A stretch of DNA of 64,000 bases from Aquisalibacillus elongatus (GTDB taxonomy: Bacteria > Bacillota > Bacilli > Bacillales > Alkalibacillaceae). Position numbers and translations under genes: made by a program. Of the stretch, positions 29,881 through 42,175 are shown in pieces. The stretch is taken from the NCBI RefSeq assembly GCF_003843875.1, contig NZ_RKRF01000015.1, positions 1 to 64,000 on the forward strand, read 5' to 3'. Numbering within the stretch: the first letter of the stretch is position 1; each line of letters starts with the position of its first letter. The notes under the pieces are model-generated. The model saw only the letters and a program-made list of their open reading frames with translations, searched no databases and was not told the origin of the DNA.

Positions 29881-31959
29881 ATGCCTAGAGAGTTCTCCTT
29901 AGACAAGTATCGTAATATCGGGATCATGGCTCACATCGATGCCGGTAAAACAACAGCTACTGAGCGTATCCTGTTCTATACAGGAAGAATTCATAAGCTG
30001 GGAGAAACTCACGAAGGTGCATCTCAAATGGACTGGATGGAGCAGGAGCAAGAACGTGGTATCACGATCACTTCTGCTGCAACAACAGCTCAATGGGATG
30101 ACCATCGTATTAACATCATCGATACACCAGGACACGTAGACTTCACAGTTGAAGTTGAACGTTCTTTACGTGTACTTGATGGTTCTGTTGCGTTGCTAGA
30201 CGCACAGTCAGGTGTTGAACCACAAACTGAAACTGTTTGGCGACAAGCAACTACTTACGGGGTTCCACGTATTGTTTTCATAAACAAAATGGATAAAGTA
30301 GGAGCAGACTTCATATACTCCGTAGGTACTTTAGAAGATCGCCTAGGTGCTAACGCGCACCCTATTCAACTACCAATTGGTGCTGAAGACCAATTCGAAG
30401 GTATCATTGATTTAGTTGAAATGAAGGCTTACTTCTATGAAGATGATTTAGGAACTCGTGCAAAAGCTACTGAGATTCCTGATGATTACAAAGATCAAGC
30501 TGAAGAATACCGTGGCCGTCTAGTAGAAGCTATTGCTGAACTAGATGAAGATCTAATGATGAAGTATCTTGAAGGTGAAGACTTCGAACTAGATGAACTT
30601 AAAGCTGCGATTCGTAAAGCTACATGTGACGTTGAATTCTATCCTGTTATGTGTGGTTCAGCATTTAAGAACAAAGGTGTTCAGTTACTATTAGATGCTG
30701 TTGTAGACTATCTTCCATCACCATTAGACGTACCTCCAATTGAAGGTATTGTTCCTGGTACAGAAGAAGAGATTGTTCGTAAGTCTGACGACAACGAGCC
30801 ATTCTCTGCATTAGCATTTAAAGTTATGACGGACCCTTATGTTGGTAAGTTAACATTCTTCCGTGTGTACTCAGGTACACTAAGCAGTGGTTCTTATGTC
30901 AAGAATTCAACAAAAGATAAGCGTGAACGTGTAGGTCGTATTCTTCAAATGCACGCTAATCACCGTGAAGAAGTTGACATGGTTTATGCTGGTGACATTG
31001 CTGGCGGTGTTGGCTTAAAAAGTACAGCAACAGGGGATACACTTTGTGATGAGAAAAGCTTAGTTATTCTTGAATCAATGGATTTCCCTGATCCAGTAAT
31101 TGCTGTAGCAATCGAGCCAAGATCTAAATCTGACCAAGATAAAATGGCCATTGCGTTAGGTAAACTTGCAGAAGAGGACCCAACATTCAGAACTGAAACG
31201 AACGAAGAGACTGGTCAAACGATCATCCACGGTATGGGTGAGTTACACCTAGACGTTATCGTTGACCGTCTAAAGCGTGAGTTTAAAGTTGATGCAAACG
31301 TAGGTGCTCCACAAGTTGCTTATCGTGAGACTTTCCGTGGAAGTGCGGAAGTTGAAGGTAAATTCGTACGTCAGTCTGGTGGTCGTGGACAATACGGTCA
31401 CGTTTGGGTTAAATTTGAACCAAACGAAGAAGGTGCTGGCTATGAATTCGTAAACAAAATCGTTGGTGGTGTTGTTCCTAAGGAATACATCCCTTCAGTT
31501 GAACAAGGTATTGGAGAGGCAATGGAAAACGGTGTTGTTGCCGGCTATCCATTAGTCGATGTTAAAGCAACATTATACGATGGTTCTTACCACGATGTTG
31601 ACTCTAACGAAACAGCCTTTAAAGTTGCCGCATCAATGGCTCTTAAAGAAGCTAAAAACAAGTGTAAACCAGTTCTACTTGAACCAATGATGAAAGTAGA
31701 AATCGTAGTTCCTGAAGAATACATGGGCGATATCATGGGTGATGTTACATCACGTCGTGGCCGTGTAGAAGGAATGGGATCACGTGGTAATGCATCTGTT
31801 GTAAGTGCATTTGTTCCACTTGCAGAAATGTTTGGTTATGCAACTGCATTACGTTCAAACACGCAAGGTCGTGGTACGTACACAATGCACTTCAGTCATT
31901 ATGAAGAAGTACCAAAGAGTATTTCAGATGAGATTGTTAAGAAACATGGTGGAGCTTAA
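29881..31959 (+). CDS. fusA: elongation factor G
   Basis: A 692-residue translocation GTPase. The G1 P-loop [10 protein letters not shown]3 DTPGH and G4 NKMD motifs are present, followed by domains II-V. ATG 29881 is preferred over ATG 29875 because AAGGAG ends only 2 bases before the latter but 8 before the former. Confidence 0.97.
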   Translation: MPREFSLDKYRNIGIMAHIDAGKTTATERILFYTGRIHKLGETHEGASQMDWMEQEQERGITITSAATTAQWDDHRINIIDTPGHVDFTVEVERSLRVLDGSVALLDAQSGVEPQTETVWRQATTYGVPRIVFINKMDKVGADFIYSVGTLEDRLGANAHPIQLPIGAEDQFEGIIDLVEMKAYFYEDDLGTRAKATEIPDDYKDQAEEYRGRLVEAIAELDEDLMMKYLEGEDFELDELKAAIRKATCDVEFYPVMCGSAFKNKGVQLLLDAVVDYLPSPLDVPPIEGIVPGTEEEIVRKSDDNEPFSALAFKVMTDPYVGKLTFFRVYSGTLSSGSYVKNSTKDKRERVGRILQMHANHREEVDMVYAGDIAGGVGLKSTATGDTLCDEKSLVILESMDFPDPVIAVAIEPRSKSDQDKMAIALGKLAEEDPTFRTETNEETGQTIIHGMGELHLDVIVDRLKREFKVDANVGAPQVAYRETFRGSAEVEGKFVRQSGGRGQYGHVWVKFEPNEEGAGYEFVNKIVGGVVPKEYIPSVEQGIGEAMENGVVAGYPLVDVKATLYDGSYHDVDSNETAFKVAASMALKEAKNKCKPVLLEPMMKVEIVVPEEYMGDIMGDVTSRRGRVEGMGSRGNASVVSAFVPLAEMFGYATALRSNTQGRGTYTMHFSHYEEVPKSISDEIVKKHGGA

Positions 31960-31987
31960 TTAATCCACTAGCAACAATTATTGTAAA

Positions 31988-32022
31988 CAGTCACCTTCTA
32001 ATGCTATATTAGTAGGTGACTG
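31988..32022. other. strong hairpin between fusA and tuf
   Basis: CAGTCACCT.CTAAT pairs with ATTAG.AGGTGACTG around a five-base loop, with one internal mismatch. No T run follows, so it is more likely an mRNA processing or stability element than a terminator. Confidence 0.75.
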
Positions 32023-32064
32023 AACAAATAAAACATAAATTTTATATCTAAGGAGGAAATATAA

Positions 32065-33255
<1,191 letters not shown>

Positions 33256-33275
33256 TAACCGTTAAGGTTCAAATA

Positions 33276-33308
33276 AAAAGGATTGCCGAATTCGGCAATC
33301 CTTTTTTT
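33276..33308. terminator. tuf terminator
   Basis: AAAGGATTGCCGAA pairs with TTCGGCAATCCTTT, then T residues. A perfect GC-containing stem. Confidence 0.95.
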
Positions 33309-33329
33309 GATAAGCTTTAAGGACAAATT

Positions 33330-33362
33330 AAAATCCGCACTATGTTTAAACATAGTACGGAT
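33330..33362 (-). terminator. terminator of the CofE-like gene
   Basis: AATCCG-C-ACTATG pairs with CATAGT-A-CGGATT, one mismatch. Read on the minus strand it follows the CofE-like stop by 14 bases and is followed by TTTTAATTT. Confidence 0.8.
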
Positions 33363-33375
33363 TCTTTAAATTATA

Positions 33376-34092
33376 TTACTCAGTTTCTTCTTTTCTAATA
33401 ATGCCTAAAGGAGTTCGTTGACTTCCTTGTCCAATTGGATTATCTCTTAGTATATCTGGCATATCAAGGGCTTCCATAGAAGGGTCTGAATATCCTAAAA
33501 CTTCTTGTTCTAAATCGTTAATATCTACAATAGCTACTTTTGCTCCAATTTTCTTAGATACATCCTTTGCTATCTTATCAGGATCCTCCGGAGATAAGAC
33601 AACGTATTTATTGTATGGAGGAATGGTATCGGGTGTTGGACCATCTATAGATTTAGCTTTTCTGCCTGCAATCGTATAGAAAACCCCTTTTTTCTTCAAT
33701 ACGACCTTACAAAAACCACCTATTAAAGCAGCAAATAAAATTCGGAACCAACCAGCCTCTTGAATATACATTTGCATAGTCTCAGGCATACCAGGACCAA
33801 TTCCATGTTTAGTTTTTATAACAAAATTTGATAAGAACTTTGCTAGTAAACCAGGTTTAATCTCTTCTAATGGGATAGCTCGTCCTTGAGCAGCGGCTGT
33901 GGCTTTCTCACTAATGAAGACAATATCGTTTGGTTCTAATAAGTCTCTTGTATAACGATCCACGACTTCAACAATATCATCTTCTTTCATGATTACATGT
34001 GTTTTAATTAATATTCTTTTAAATGTAGATCCGTTAGATTGAATGGTATTTTCAATAGTAGAATCTTTGTCCGACATTGCAAAATCTGTCAA
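33376..34092 (-). CDS. F420-0:gamma-glutamyl ligase-like (CofE-like) protein, function unknown
   Basis: A 238-residue protein resembling the CofE/F420_ligase family: DIVFISEKATAAAQGR (56-71), HGIGPGMPE (96-104), GVFYTIAG (136-143), IVDINDLEQEVLG (188-200) and DNPIGQGSQRTP (217-228). CofE adds glutamate to coenzyme F420, but Bacillaceae are not known to make F420 and no other F420 gene is here, so its substrate is probably different. TTG 34092 (minus strand) has AGAGGGG about 8 bases upstream; the internal ATG at 34077 is an alternative. It is the only minus-strand gene in the window, wedged between tuf and rpsJ with its own promoter and terminator, where B. subtilis carries the unrelated ybaC. 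Confidence 0.75.
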   Translation of the reverse strand: MTDFAMSDKDSTIENTIQSNGSTFKRILIKTHVIMKEDDIVEVVDRYTRDLLEPNDIVFISEKATAAAQGRAIPLEEIKPGLLAKFLSNFVIKTKHGIGPGMPETMQMYIQEAGWFRILFAALIGGFCKVVLKKKGVFYTIAGRKAKSIDGPTPDTIPPYNKYVVLSPEDPDKIAKDVSKKIGAKVAIVDINDLEQEVLGYSDPSMEALDMPDILRDNPIGQGSQRTPLGIIRKEETE

Positions 34093-34133
34093 CGTTAGTA
34101 CCCCTCTCTTTACTCTACAAATGATTACAATTT

Positions 34134-34160
34134 ATTATATCACACGCATGTTAAATTAAA
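34134..34160 (-). promoter_or_regulatory. possible promoter of the CofE-like gene
   Basis: Minus strand: extended -10 TG-A-TATAAT with TATAAT at 34139-34134, and a weak TTTTAA about 16 bases further upstream. It lies about 42 bases before the TTG start. Confidence 0.5.
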
Positions 34161-34306
34161 ACTTGTAACCACGAAATTCAGTGAAAATTGTACCTTATAC
34201 CTAATCTATTACAACAATTTTTCTGAATTTTATCCTATTGGTTGAAAGGTGCTCTAAACCTTAGTATAATAACTAAGGTGATTGCGAAGAAACATTGCGA
34301 ATTTCC

Positions 34307-34335
34307 TTGCGAAACACAGTTAAATTCGGTATAAT
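34307..34335 (+). promoter_or_regulatory. sigma-A promoter of the S10 operon
   Basis: TTGCGA 34307-34312, 17-base spacer, TATAAT 34330-34335. It lies in the 378-base gap between the CofE-like gene and rpsJ and drives the S10-spc-alpha supercluster. Confidence 0.8.
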
Positions 34336-34383
34336 GTTTAATGTTGCAGTCATAACAAAGGCGATGAAGTGAAAGGTTGCTGA

Positions 34384-34779
<396 letters not shown>

Positions 34780-34802
34780 ATCATTTTTAGGAGGTGTAAC
34801 GG

Positions 34803-35432
34803 ATGGCGAAAGGAATCTTAGGACGTAAAATCGGTATGACTCAACTGTTCTCTGAAAACGGCGAATTGGTACCTGTTACAGTTATTCAAGCTGAAGGCAA
34901 TGTCGTTCTTCAAAAGAAAACAGCTGAAAACGATGGCTACGAAGCTATCCAACTAGGTTTTGCGGACAAAAAAGAATCGAATGCGAAGAAACCGGAAAAA
35001 GGCCACGCAGAAAAGGCTGAAACTAACCCTAAGCGCTTCATTCGCGAAATCCGTGACGTTAATCTTGACAATTATGAATTAGGTCAAGAATTAAGCGTGG
35101 ATGTATTTGAAGCTGGAGAAGCAATTGATGTTACAGGAACTTCAAAAGGTAAAGGTTTCCAAGGTAATATCAAACGTCATAATCAATCAAGTGGTCCAAA
35201 AACTCACGGTTCTCACTCAAAACGTGAACCTGGTGCGATTGGTGTAATTGATCCAATGCGCGTATTCAAAGGTATGAAACTACCAGGTCAAATGGGTGGT
35301 AAGACAGTTACGATTCAGAACCTAGAAGTTGTAAAAGTAGATACAGAAAACAACGTGATTCTCGTTAAAGGTAATGTACCTGGTGCGAAGAAATCATTTG
35401 TTGAAATTACAAGTGCGGTTAAGGCTAACTAA
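34803..35432 (+). CDS. rplC: 50S ribosomal protein L3
   Basis: A 209-residue early-assembly protein near the peptidyl transferase centre. [11 protein letters not shown] at the start and the [23 protein letters not shown] and GQMGG segments of the central loop are intact, without changes at the tiamulin/linezolid-associated loop that I can see. ATG 34803 follows TAGGAGG. Confidence 0.97.
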   Translation: MAKGILGRKIGMTQLFSENGELVPVTVIQAEGNVVLQKKTAENDGYEAIQLGFADKKESNAKKPEKGHAEKAETNPKRFIREIRDVNLDNYELGQELSVDVFEAGEAIDVTGTSKGKGFQGNIKRHNQSSGPKTHGSHSKREPGAIGVIDPMRVFKGMKLPGQMGGKTVTIQNLEVVKVDTENNVILVKGNVPGAKKSFVEITSAVKAN

Positions 35433-35457
35433 ATATTAAACGAAGGGAGGATATGTC

Positions 35458-36081
35458 ATGCCTAAAGTAGCACTATACAATCAAGGTGGCTCTCAGGTAG
35501 GCGATGTAGAGCTTACTGATGGAGTTTTTGGTATTGAACCAAACGAAACAGTATTAAAAGATGCTGTTGTTATGCAGCAAGCGTCACTACGCCAAGGTAC
35601 TCACAAAGCGAAAAATCGCTCTGAGGTAGCAGGTGGTGGCCGTAAACCATGGCGCCAAAAAGGTACGGGTCGTGCTCGTCAAGGGTCAATCCGTTCACCT
35701 CAATGGGTAGGTGGTGGAACAGTATTTGGTCCAACACCTCGTAGCTACAGCTACAAGTTACCTAAGAAGGTACGTCGTTTAGCGCTTCGCTCAGCTTTAT
35801 CTTCTAAAGTACAAAACGAAGAAATCGTAGTACTAGAAGACTTAAGCATTGAAGCTCCTAAAACGAAAGAAGTTGTTCAATTACTAAACAGTTTTGATGT
35901 GAACGAAAAAGCTTTAATTGTTACAGCAGAAAAAGACGAAGTAATCGAACGTTCTGCTAACAATCTACAAGGCGTGCATGTTCAAACTGTAGAACAAATT
36001 AACGTATTAGAATTACTGAAGTATGACAAGCTGTTTATCACGAAGGAAGCAGCTGAAAAAGCAGGGGAGGTGCTTGCATAA
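35458..36081 (+). CDS. rplD: 50S ribosomal protein L4
   Basis: A 207-residue protein whose extended loop lines the exit tunnel; the loop [18 protein letters not shown] is intact, so there is no obvious macrolide-resistance change. In some bacteria L4 autoregulates S10. ATG 35458 follows GGGAGG. Its stop overlaps the rplW start by one base. Confidence 0.97.
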   Translation: MPKVALYNQGGSQVGDVELTDGVFGIEPNETVLKDAVVMQQASLRQGTHKAKNRSEVAGGGRKPWRQKGTGRARQGSIRSPQWVGGGTVFGPTPRSYSYKLPKKVRRLALRSALSSKVQNEEIVVLEDLSIEAPKTKEVVQLLNSFDVNEKALIVTAEKDEVIERSANNLQGVHVQTVEQINVLELLKYDKLFITKEAAEKAGEVLA

Positions 36082-36371
36082 TGACAGAACCAAGAGATAT
36101 CATTAAGCGCCCGGTCATTACAGAAAACTCTGCAGATTTAATGGCTGAGAATAAATATACGTTTGAAGTCGCGAAAAAAGCGAACAAAACGGAAATTAAG
36201 CATGCCGTTGAAACTATTTTTGGAGTTAAAGTAGATAAAGTAAATACGATCAATCTTCAAGGCAAAACAAGAAGAATGGGACGTTACGAAGGACGCCGCC
36301 CAGATCGTAAAAAAGCTATCGTTACGTTAACACCTGACAGTAAAGAACTAGATTTCTTTGAAGGTGTGTAA
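36081..36371 (+). CDS. rplW: 50S ribosomal protein L23
   Basis: A 96-residue protein at the tunnel exit that docks trigger factor and [18 protein letters not shown] and the [19 protein letters not shown] segment are typical. The start ATG overlaps the rplD stop, after GGGGAGG. Confidence 0.96.
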   Translation: MTEPRDIIKRPVITENSADLMAENKYTFEVAKKANKTEIKHAVETIFGVKVDKVNTINLQGKTRRMGRYEGRRPDRKKAIVTLTPDSKELDFFEGV

Positions 36372-36409
36372 GTCGGATAAAAAATATAATTTAAAAGGAG
36401 GGAAAAAAG

Positions 36410-37249
36410 ATGGCGATCAAAAAGTATAAACCAACCAGTAATGGCCGTCGTAACATGTCAACATTAACTTATGATGAAATTACGACTACAACGCCAGAAA
36501 AATCCCTACTTGAACCAGTTAAAAAACGTGCTGGTCGTAATAACCAAGGGAAATTAACTGTTCGTCATCAAGGTGGAGGACACAAACGCCAATACCGTGT
36601 TATTGACTTTAAACGTGATAAAGATGGAATACCTGGTCGCGTTGCTACGATCGAATACGATCCAAACCGCTCAGCAAACATCGCGTTAATCAACTATTCA
36701 GACGGTGAAAAGCGTTATATCCTAGCACCTAAAGGCCTAAAAGTAGGTCAAGAGATTATTTCAGGTGAAGGTGCTGACATTAAAACTGGTAACGCGTTAC
36801 CGTTGAACAAAATGCCAGTTGGTACTACTGTCCACAACATTGAGCTTAAACCAGGCCGTGGAGGTCAGTTAGTACGTTCAGCAGGTTCTCAAGCACAAAT
36901 CTTAGGTAAAGAAGAAAAGTACGTTTTAGTACGTCTATCTTCAGGCGAAACTCGTATGATTTTAGGAACTTGCCGTGCAACAATCGGCCAAGTTGGTAAC
37001 ATCGAACACGAACTAGTAAGAGTAGGTAAAGCAGGACGCTCTCGTTGGAAAGGTATCCGTCCAACAGTACGTGGTTCTGTTATGAACCCAAGCGATCACC
37101 CACACGGTGGTGGTGAAGGTCGTGCACCAATCGGTATGCCATCTCCTATGTCACCATGGGGTAAACCTACGCTTGGACTTAAAACTCGTAAGCGTAATAA
37201 ACAATCAGACAAATATATCGTTCGTCGTCGTAAGAAGAAGAAAAAATAA
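36410..37249 (+). CDS. rplB: 50S ribosomal protein L2
   Basis: A 279-residue core protein required for subunit joining and peptidyl transfer. The strongly conserved [18 protein letters not shown] segment with its essential histidine is intact; the lysine-rich tail ends KKKKK. ATG 36410 follows AAGGAGGG. Confidence 0.97.
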   Translation: MAIKKYKPTSNGRRNMSTLTYDEITTTTPEKSLLEPVKKRAGRNNQGKLTVRHQGGGHKRQYRVIDFKRDKDGIPGRVATIEYDPNRSANIALINYSDGEKRYILAPKGLKVGQEIISGEGADIKTGNALPLNKMPVGTTVHNIELKPGRGGQLVRSAGSQAQILGKEEKYVLVRLSSGETRMILGTCRATIGQVGNIEHELVRVGKAGRSRWKGIRPTVRGSVMNPSDHPHGGGEGRAPIGMPSPMSPWGKPTLGLKTRKRNKQSDKYIVRRRKKKKK

Positions 37250-37306
37250 GTCTGAAAAACCACAGTCGCTCAGTCGAACGGCTTAAAGACGGAAGGAGGT
37301 TTATTC

Positions 37307-37585
37307 ATGGGTCGTAGTTTAAAAAAGGGACCTTTCGTGGATGATCATTTGATGAAGAAAGTCGAACAAAATAACGAAGGAAATAAAAAGTCCGTCATTA
37401 AAACATGGTCACGTCGTTCTACTATTTTCCCTAACTTTGTAGGAAATACTATAGCAGTTTACGACGGCCGCAAACACGTTCCCGTTTATATTACGGAAGA
37501 CATGGTTGGACACAAACTAGGTGAGTTTGCGCCAACTCGTACGTTTAAAGGTCATTCCGGTGACGATAAGAAAACAAATCGCTAA
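37307..37585 (+). CDS. rpsS: 30S ribosomal protein S19
   Basis: A 92-residue 30S head protein. [29 protein letters not shown] and [16 protein letters not shown] are hallmarks. ATG 37307 follows GGAAGGAGG. Confidence 0.97.
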   Translation: MGRSLKKGPFVDDHLMKKVEQNNEGNKKSVIKTWSRRSTIFPNFVGNTIAVYDGRKHVPVYITEDMVGHKLGEFAPTRTFKGHSGDDKKTNR

Positions 37586-37601
37586 TTGAGAGGAGGTTAG
37601 C

Positions 37602-37949
37602 ATGATGCAACAAGCTAAAGCAGTAGCTAAAACAGTTCGTATTGCTCCTCGTAAAGCTCGTTTAGTCGTTGATTTAATTCGAGGAAAAGAAGTTGGCGAG
37701 GCATACGCAATTCTTGCTCATACAAACCGTGCAGCATCACCGCTGGTTGAAAAGGTTTTAAAGTCAGCAGTTGCGAATGCTGAGCACAATTATGAACTAG
37801 ACGCAGAAAACTTATATATTTCAGAAGCATTTGTGAATGAAGGCGTAACACTTAAACGTTTCCGCCCACGTGCACAAGGTCGTGCAACAGCGATCAACAA
37901 ACGTACTAGCCACATTACAGTTGTGGTATCAGAAAAGAAGGAGGGATAA
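37602..37949 (+). CDS. rplV: 50S ribosomal protein L22
   Basis: A 115-residue protein with a tunnel-lining hairpin; [20 protein letters not shown] is intact, without an obvious macrolide-resistance deletion. ATG 37602 follows AGGAGG; the adjacent ATG at 37605 is possible. Confidence 0.96.
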   Translation: MMQQAKAVAKTVRIAPRKARLVVDLIRGKEVGEAYAILAHTNRAASPLVEKVLKSAVANAEHNYELDAENLYISEAFVNEGVTLKRFRPRAQGRATAINKRTSHITVVVSEKKEG

Positions 37950-37952
37950 TCA

Positions 37953-38597
37953 GTGGGTCAAAAAATCAATCCTAAAGGTCTTCGTATTGGCGTCATTCGT
38001 GACTGGGAATCTAAATGGTATGCTGAGAAAGAATACGCTGACCTTCTACACGAAGATATTGAAGTTCGTAACTATATTGAAGAACGCTTAAAGGATTCTG
38101 CAGTCTCTTCAATCGAAATTGAACGTGCTGCAAACCGTATAAATATTTCAATCCACACAGCTAAGCCAGGAATGGTCATTGGTAAAGGTGGATCAGAAGT
38201 AGAAGCTCTACGTACTAGATTAAGTCAATTAACTGGCAAACGAGTTCACATCAACATCGTTGAAGTGAAAAAGCCTGAATTAGACGCAACACTAGTTGCA
38301 GATAATATCGCTCGTCAATTAGAGAATCGTGTTTCTTTCCGTCGTGTGCAGAAACAAGCGATTCAACGTGCAATGCGCTCAGGCGCAAAAGGTGTTAAAA
38401 CGCAAGTATCTGGACGTCTAGGCGGTGCAGATATTGCTCGTGCGGAACAATATAACGAAGGAACAGTACCACTTCACACACTACGTGCAGATATCGATTA
38501 CGGTACAGCTGAAGCTGATACAACGTACGGTAAGCTAGGAATTAAAGTGTGGATCTATCGTGGTGAAGTCCTTCCAACCAAAAATGATAACCAATAA
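37953..38597 (+). CDS. rpsC: 30S ribosomal protein S3
   Basis: A 214-residue protein of the mRNA entry site with an N-terminal KH domain ([15 protein letters not shown] is the KH loop) and a C-terminal S3 domain with [14 protein letters not shown] 37953 follows AAGGAGGG within the rplV end region. Confidence 0.97.
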   Translation: MGQKINPKGLRIGVIRDWESKWYAEKEYADLLHEDIEVRNYIEERLKDSAVSSIEIERAANRINISIHTAKPGMVIGKGGSEVEALRTRLSQLTGKRVHINIVEVKKPELDATLVADNIARQLENRVSFRRVQKQAIQRAMRSGAKGVKTQVSGRLGGADIARAEQYNEGTVPLHTLRADIDYGTAEADTTYGKLGIKVWIYRGEVLPTKNDNQ

Positions 38598-38615
38598 GGA
38601 AGGGGGATTCGCAGT

Positions 38616-39050
38616 ATGTTAATGCCTAAACGTGTAAAATTTCGTAGACAGCACCGTGGTAGCCTAAAAGGTCGTGCCAAAGGTGGAACGCAAGTATCTC
38701 ATGGTGAGTTCGGTCTTCAAGCACTTGAAGGCGCATGGATTACAAGCCGCCAAATCGAGGCAGCTCGTATTGCAATGACTCGTTACATGAAACGTGGCGG
38801 TAAAGTTTGGATTAAAATCTTTCCAGATAAACCTAAAACTGCAAAGCCTCTAGAAGTTCGTATGGGTTCCGGTAAAGGTTCTCCAGAAGGCTGGGTAGCA
38901 GTTACTAAGCAAGGAAAAATCTTATTCGAAGTAGCTGGAGTTAACGAAGAGGTGGCTCGTGAAGCATTACGTTTAGCTTCTCACAAACTTCCAGTGAAAA
39001 CGAAGTTCGTAAAACGCGAAGAAATTGGTGGTGATAGCAATGAAAGCTAA
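38616..39050 (+). CDS. rplP: 50S ribosomal protein L16
   Basis: A 144-residue protein positioning the A-site t[32 protein letters not shown] and [14 protein letters not shown] are conserved. ATG 38616 gives the family N-terminus. It overlaps rpmC by 11 bases. Confidence 0.97.
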   Translation: MLMPKRVKFRRQHRGSLKGRAKGGTQVSHGEFGLQALEGAWITSRQIEAARIAMTRYMKRGGKVWIKIFPDKPKTAKPLEVRMGSGKGSPEGWVAVTKQGKILFEVAGVNEEVAREALRLASHKLPVKTKFVKREEIGGDSNES

Positions 39051-39243
39051 TGAAATCAGAGAACTAACCACTGCCGAAATCGAACAAAAAATCAAGTCTT
39101 TAAAAGAAGAGTTGTTTAACTTACGCTTTCAGCTAGCAACTGGTCAACTTGAAAACACGGTACGTATCCGTGAAGTTAGAAAATCAATTGCTCGCATGAA
39201 AACAGTTATTCGTGAAAGAGAAGTCGGCATCAATAATCGATAA
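39040..39243 (+). CDS. rpmC: 50S ribosomal protein L29
   Basis: A 67-residue two-helix protein at the tunnel exit. [17 protein letters not shown] and [15 protein letters not shown] are hallmarks. ATG 39040 lies inside rplP after GGTGGTGAT; the ATG 15 bases upstream adds residues not in the family. Confidence 0.95.
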   Translation: MKANEIRELTTAEIEQKIKSLKEELFNLRFQLATGQLENTVRIREVRKSIARMKTVIREREVGINNR

Positions 39244-39264
39244 ATGAGAGGAGGTCAACCTCGA

Positions 39265-39528
39265 ATGAGTGAACGTAATAATCGTAAGGTTTATACAGGA
39301 CGTGTGATTTCTGACAAGATGGATAAAACCATTACCGTTCTAGTAGAAACTTACAAATTCCACCCGCTTTATGGTAAGCGTGTTAAGTATTCAAAGAAAT
39401 TTAAAACTCATGATGAAAACAACCAAGCTAAGAAAGGCGATCTCGTTAGCATTATGGAAACTCGTCCATTATCAGCTACGAAACGTTTCCGTCTAGTAGA
39501 AGTTGTAGAAGAAGCTGTCATTATATAA
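39265..39528 (+). CDS. rpsQ: 30S ribosomal protein S17
   Basis: An 87-residue OB-fold protein. [16 protein letters not shown] and [16 protein letters not shown] are conserved. ATG 39265 follows GAGGAGG with 9 bases spacing; the ATG at 39244 lies before that ribosome site and is rejected. Confidence 0.96.
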   Translation: MSERNNRKVYTGRVISDKMDKTITVLVETYKFHPLYGKRVKYSKKFKTHDENNQAKKGDLVSIMETRPLSATKRFRLVEVVEEAVII

Positions 39529-39565
39529 TCGCTCGGAATGAATCCGAAGGGAGGTAACAAATCCT

Positions 39566-39934
39566 ATGATCCAACAAGAATCTCGTCTAAAAATTGCTGA
39601 TAACTCAGGTGCTCGTGAAGTTTCAACAATCAAAGTCTTAGGCGGTTCAGGACGTAAAACAGCAAACATTGGTGACGTTGTTGTTGCTTCAGTTAAACAA
39701 GCAACACCAGGCGGCGTTGTCAAAAAAGGCGAAATTGTTAAAGCTGTTATTGTACGTTCTAAAAGTGGCGCACGCCGTAAAGACGGTTCATATATTCGTT
39801 TCGATGAAAACGCAGCAGTAATCGTTCGAGATGATAAAAGCCCGAGAGGAACACGTATCTTTGGTCCAGTAGCGCGTGAATTACGTGAAAGACAATTTAT
39901 GAAGATCGTATCTCTAGCTCCAGAAGTTTTATAA
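39566..39934 (+). CDS. rplN: 50S ribosomal protein L14
   Basis: A 122-residue protein at the subunit interface. [17 protein letters not shown] and [14 protein letters not shown] are family hallmarks. ATG 39566 follows GGGAGG. The gap to rplX is unusually long and structured. Confidence 0.97.
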   Translation: MIQQESRLKIADNSGAREVSTIKVLGGSGRKTANIGDVVVASVKQATPGGVVKKGEIVKAVIVRSKSGARRKDGSYIRFDENAAVIVRDDKSPRGTRIFGPVARELRERQFMKIVSLAPEVL

Positions 39935-39952
39935 TAAACGCCCTTAAGTGTT

Positions 39953-40031
39953 AACCTCGAAGGGAATCTTAGAGGTTCAACTCGCACTTATACTTTAAAC
40001 CTTCGATGATGTCAGGCGTTTTAAAGTATAA
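39953..40031. repeat. two inverted repeats between rplN and rplX
   Basis: AACCTC (39953-39958) pairs with GAGGTT (39972-39977); TTATACTTTAAA (39988-39999) pairs perfectly with TTTAAAGTATAA (40020-40031). They fill most of a 131-base gap inside the spc operon. No T run follows either stem. Confidence 0.85.
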
Positions 40032-40065
40032 ACAAAACAATGCCTTGCAAGGAGGTGCACGATTC

Positions 40066-40377
40066 ATGCATGTAAAGAAAGGCGATAAAGTTAAAGTAGT
40101 CACTGGTAAAGATAAAGGTAAAGAAGGCACGATCTTAGAGACTGATCCGAAAAGTGAACGCGTTTTGGTTGAAGGTGTTAACTATATGAAAAAACACGCA
40201 AAGCCTTCACAAGAAAATCCACAGGGTGGAATCTTGAACCAAGAAGCGCCAATTCATGTTTCTAATGTATTGCCTATCGATCCGAAAACAGGTGAACCTA
40301 CTCGTGTCGGTTACGAAGAGCGTGACGGAAAGAAAGTCCGTATCGCTAAAAAATCAGGTGAACCTTTAGATAAATAG
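40066..40377 (+). CDS. rplX: 50S ribosomal protein L24
   Basis: A 103-residue KOW-domain assembly initiator. [21 protein letters not shown] is the KOW start and [11 protein letters not shown] the middle motif. ATG 40066 follows AAGGAGG; the longer frame from 40006 runs through the inverted repeats and is not supported. Confidence 0.96.
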   Translation: MHVKKGDKVKVVTGKDKGKEGTILETDPKSERVLVEGVNYMKKHAKPSQENPQGGILNQEAPIHVSNVLPIDPKTGEPTRVGYEERDGKKVRIAKKSGEPLDK

Positions 40378-40403
40378 TGTTGCGTTGAAAGGAGGTCTAC
40401 AAG

Positions 40404-40943
40404 ATGAACGAACTAAAGAAAAAGTACAATGAAGAAGTTGTTCCAAGTTTAGTTGAAAAGTTTAACTACAGTTCAGTAATGCAAGCGCCAGAAGTTGAAA
40501 AGATCGTTATCAACATGGGTGTTGGTGACGCTGTTCAAAACGCGAAGGCGCTAGAAAATGCTGTTGAAGAATTAACGTTAATTTCCGGTCAAAAACCAAC
40601 CGTCACAAAAGCTAAGAAATCAATCGCTGGTTTCCGTTTACGTGAAGGAATGCCAATCGGTGCGAAAGTTACACTTCGTGGTGAGCGCATGTACGATTTC
40701 TTACAGAAATTAATCGCTGTTTCACTACCTCGTGTACGTGACTTCCGTGGTATTTCACCTAAAGCTTTTGATGGTCGTGGTAACTATACTTTAGGTATCA
40801 AAGAACAATTGATTTTCCCGGAAATTAATTACGATAAAGTAAGTAAAGTACGTGGTATGGATATCGTAGTTGTAACGACTGCAGATACTGATGAAGAGGC
40901 TCGTGAACTATTAGGTCAGTTTGGTATGCCTTTCAGACAGTAA
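40404..40943 (+). CDS. rplE: 50S ribosomal protein L5
   Basis: A 179-residue 5S rRNA-binding protein that contacts S13 and P-site t[40 protein letters not shown] and [16 protein letters not shown] are typical. ATG 40404 follows AAGGAGG. Confidence 0.97.
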   Translation: MNELKKKYNEEVVPSLVEKFNYSSVMQAPEVEKIVINMGVGDAVQNAKALENAVEELTLISGQKPTVTKAKKSIAGFRLREGMPIGAKVTLRGERMYDFLQKLIAVSLPRVRDFRGISPKAFDGRGNYTLGIKEQLIFPEINYDKVSKVRGMDIVVVTTADTDEEARELLGQFGMPFRQ

Positions 40944-40955
40944 CTTACTGATTAA

Positions 40956-41153
<198 letters not shown>

Positions 41154-41184
41154 ACCCGTTAATTGGGAAGGAGGTAAAGTACAA

Positions 41185-41580
41185 ATGATGTCAGATCCAA
41201 TTGCAGATATGCTAACAAGAATTCGCAATGCGAACATGGTTCGTCATGATCAGTTAGAAGTTCCAGCTTCTAAACTAAAAAGAGATATCGTTGATATTCT
41301 TAAACGTGAAGGTTATATCCGCGATTATGAATTTATCGAAGACAATAAACAAGGCGTTTTACGTCTATTCTTAAAATATGGTGCAGATAACGAGCGTGTT
41401 ATCTCAGGCATTAAACGTATTAGTAAACCTGGACGTCGTGTGTATGCAAAAGCAGAAGAGGTCCCTAAAGTTCTAAACGGCTTAGGAATCGCTGTTGTAT
41501 CCACTTCTAAAGGTGTTTTAACGGATAAAGAAGCACGTCAACAAGCAGTAGGCGGCGAAGTTGTAGCTTACGTTTGGTAA
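41185..41580 (+). CDS. rpsH: 30S ribosomal protein S8
   Basis: A 131-residue primary 16S rRNA-binding protein; in E. coli it autoregulates the spc operon. [14 protein letters not shown] and [14 protein letters not shown] are conserved. ATG 41185 follows AAGGAGG; the adjacent ATG 41188 is possible. Confidence 0.97.
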   Translation: MMSDPIADMLTRIRNANMVRHDQLEVPASKLKRDIVDILKREGYIRDYEFIEDNKQGVLRLFLKYGADNERVISGIKRISKPGRRVYAKAEEVPKVLNGLGIAVVSTSKGVLTDKEARQQAVGGEVVAYVW

Positions 41581-41606
41581 TACTCGAAAGTCAGGAGGTG
41601 TAAGGT

Positions 41607-42143
41607 ATGTCACGTGTAGGATTAAAAACGTTAGAAATTCCAAATGATGTTGAATTAAACTTTGACGGAAATACTTTGACAGTTAAAGGTCCAAAGGGCG
41701 AATTAACTCGTACGCTTCATGAAGACATGAAGATTAACGTTGAAGATCAAGTGCTTTCAGTTGAGCGCCCAAATGATAATAAAGAATACCGCGAATTACA
41801 CGGTACAACTAGAAGCCTAATCGCTAACATGGTTGAAGGTGTTACAAAAGGCTTTGAAAAGTCCCTTGAAATTCAAGGTGTTGGTTACCGTGCGCAAATG
41901 CAGGGTAACAAATTAGTTGTTAACGCTGGTTACTCTCACCCAGTTGAAATCGAACCAGTTGAAGGTATCGATATTGAAACTCCTTCTAACACTAAGATCG
42001 TTGTTAAAGGAATTGACAAAGAAAAAGTAGGAGCAGTTGCTGCGAACATTCGCGCGATTCGTACACCTGAACCTTACAAAGGTAAAGGTATTCGTTACGA
42101 AGGCGAGCATGTACGTCGTAAAGAAGGTAAGACTGCTAAATAA
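41607..42143 (+). CDS. rplF: 50S ribosomal protein L6
   Basis: A 178-residue two-domain protein near the sarcin-ricin loop. [21 protein letters not shown] and the [14 protein letters not shown] end are hallmarks. ATG 41607 follows AGGAGG. Confidence 0.97.
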   Translation: MSRVGLKTLEIPNDVELNFDGNTLTVKGPKGELTRTLHEDMKINVEDQVLSVERPNDNKEYRELHGTTRSLIANMVEGVTKGFEKSLEIQGVGYRAQMQGNKLVVNAGYSHPVEIEPVEGIDIETPSNTKIVVKGIDKEKVGAVAANIRAIRTPEPYKGKGIRYEGEHVRRKEGKTAK

Positions 42144-42175
42144 TATCCGTTAAAAGACAGAAAGGAGTGACCTGA

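Noticed and set aside
35458..37949. Possible macrolide-resistance changes in L4 or L22 tunnel loops
   Set aside because: Both loops read as standard Bacillus sequence.
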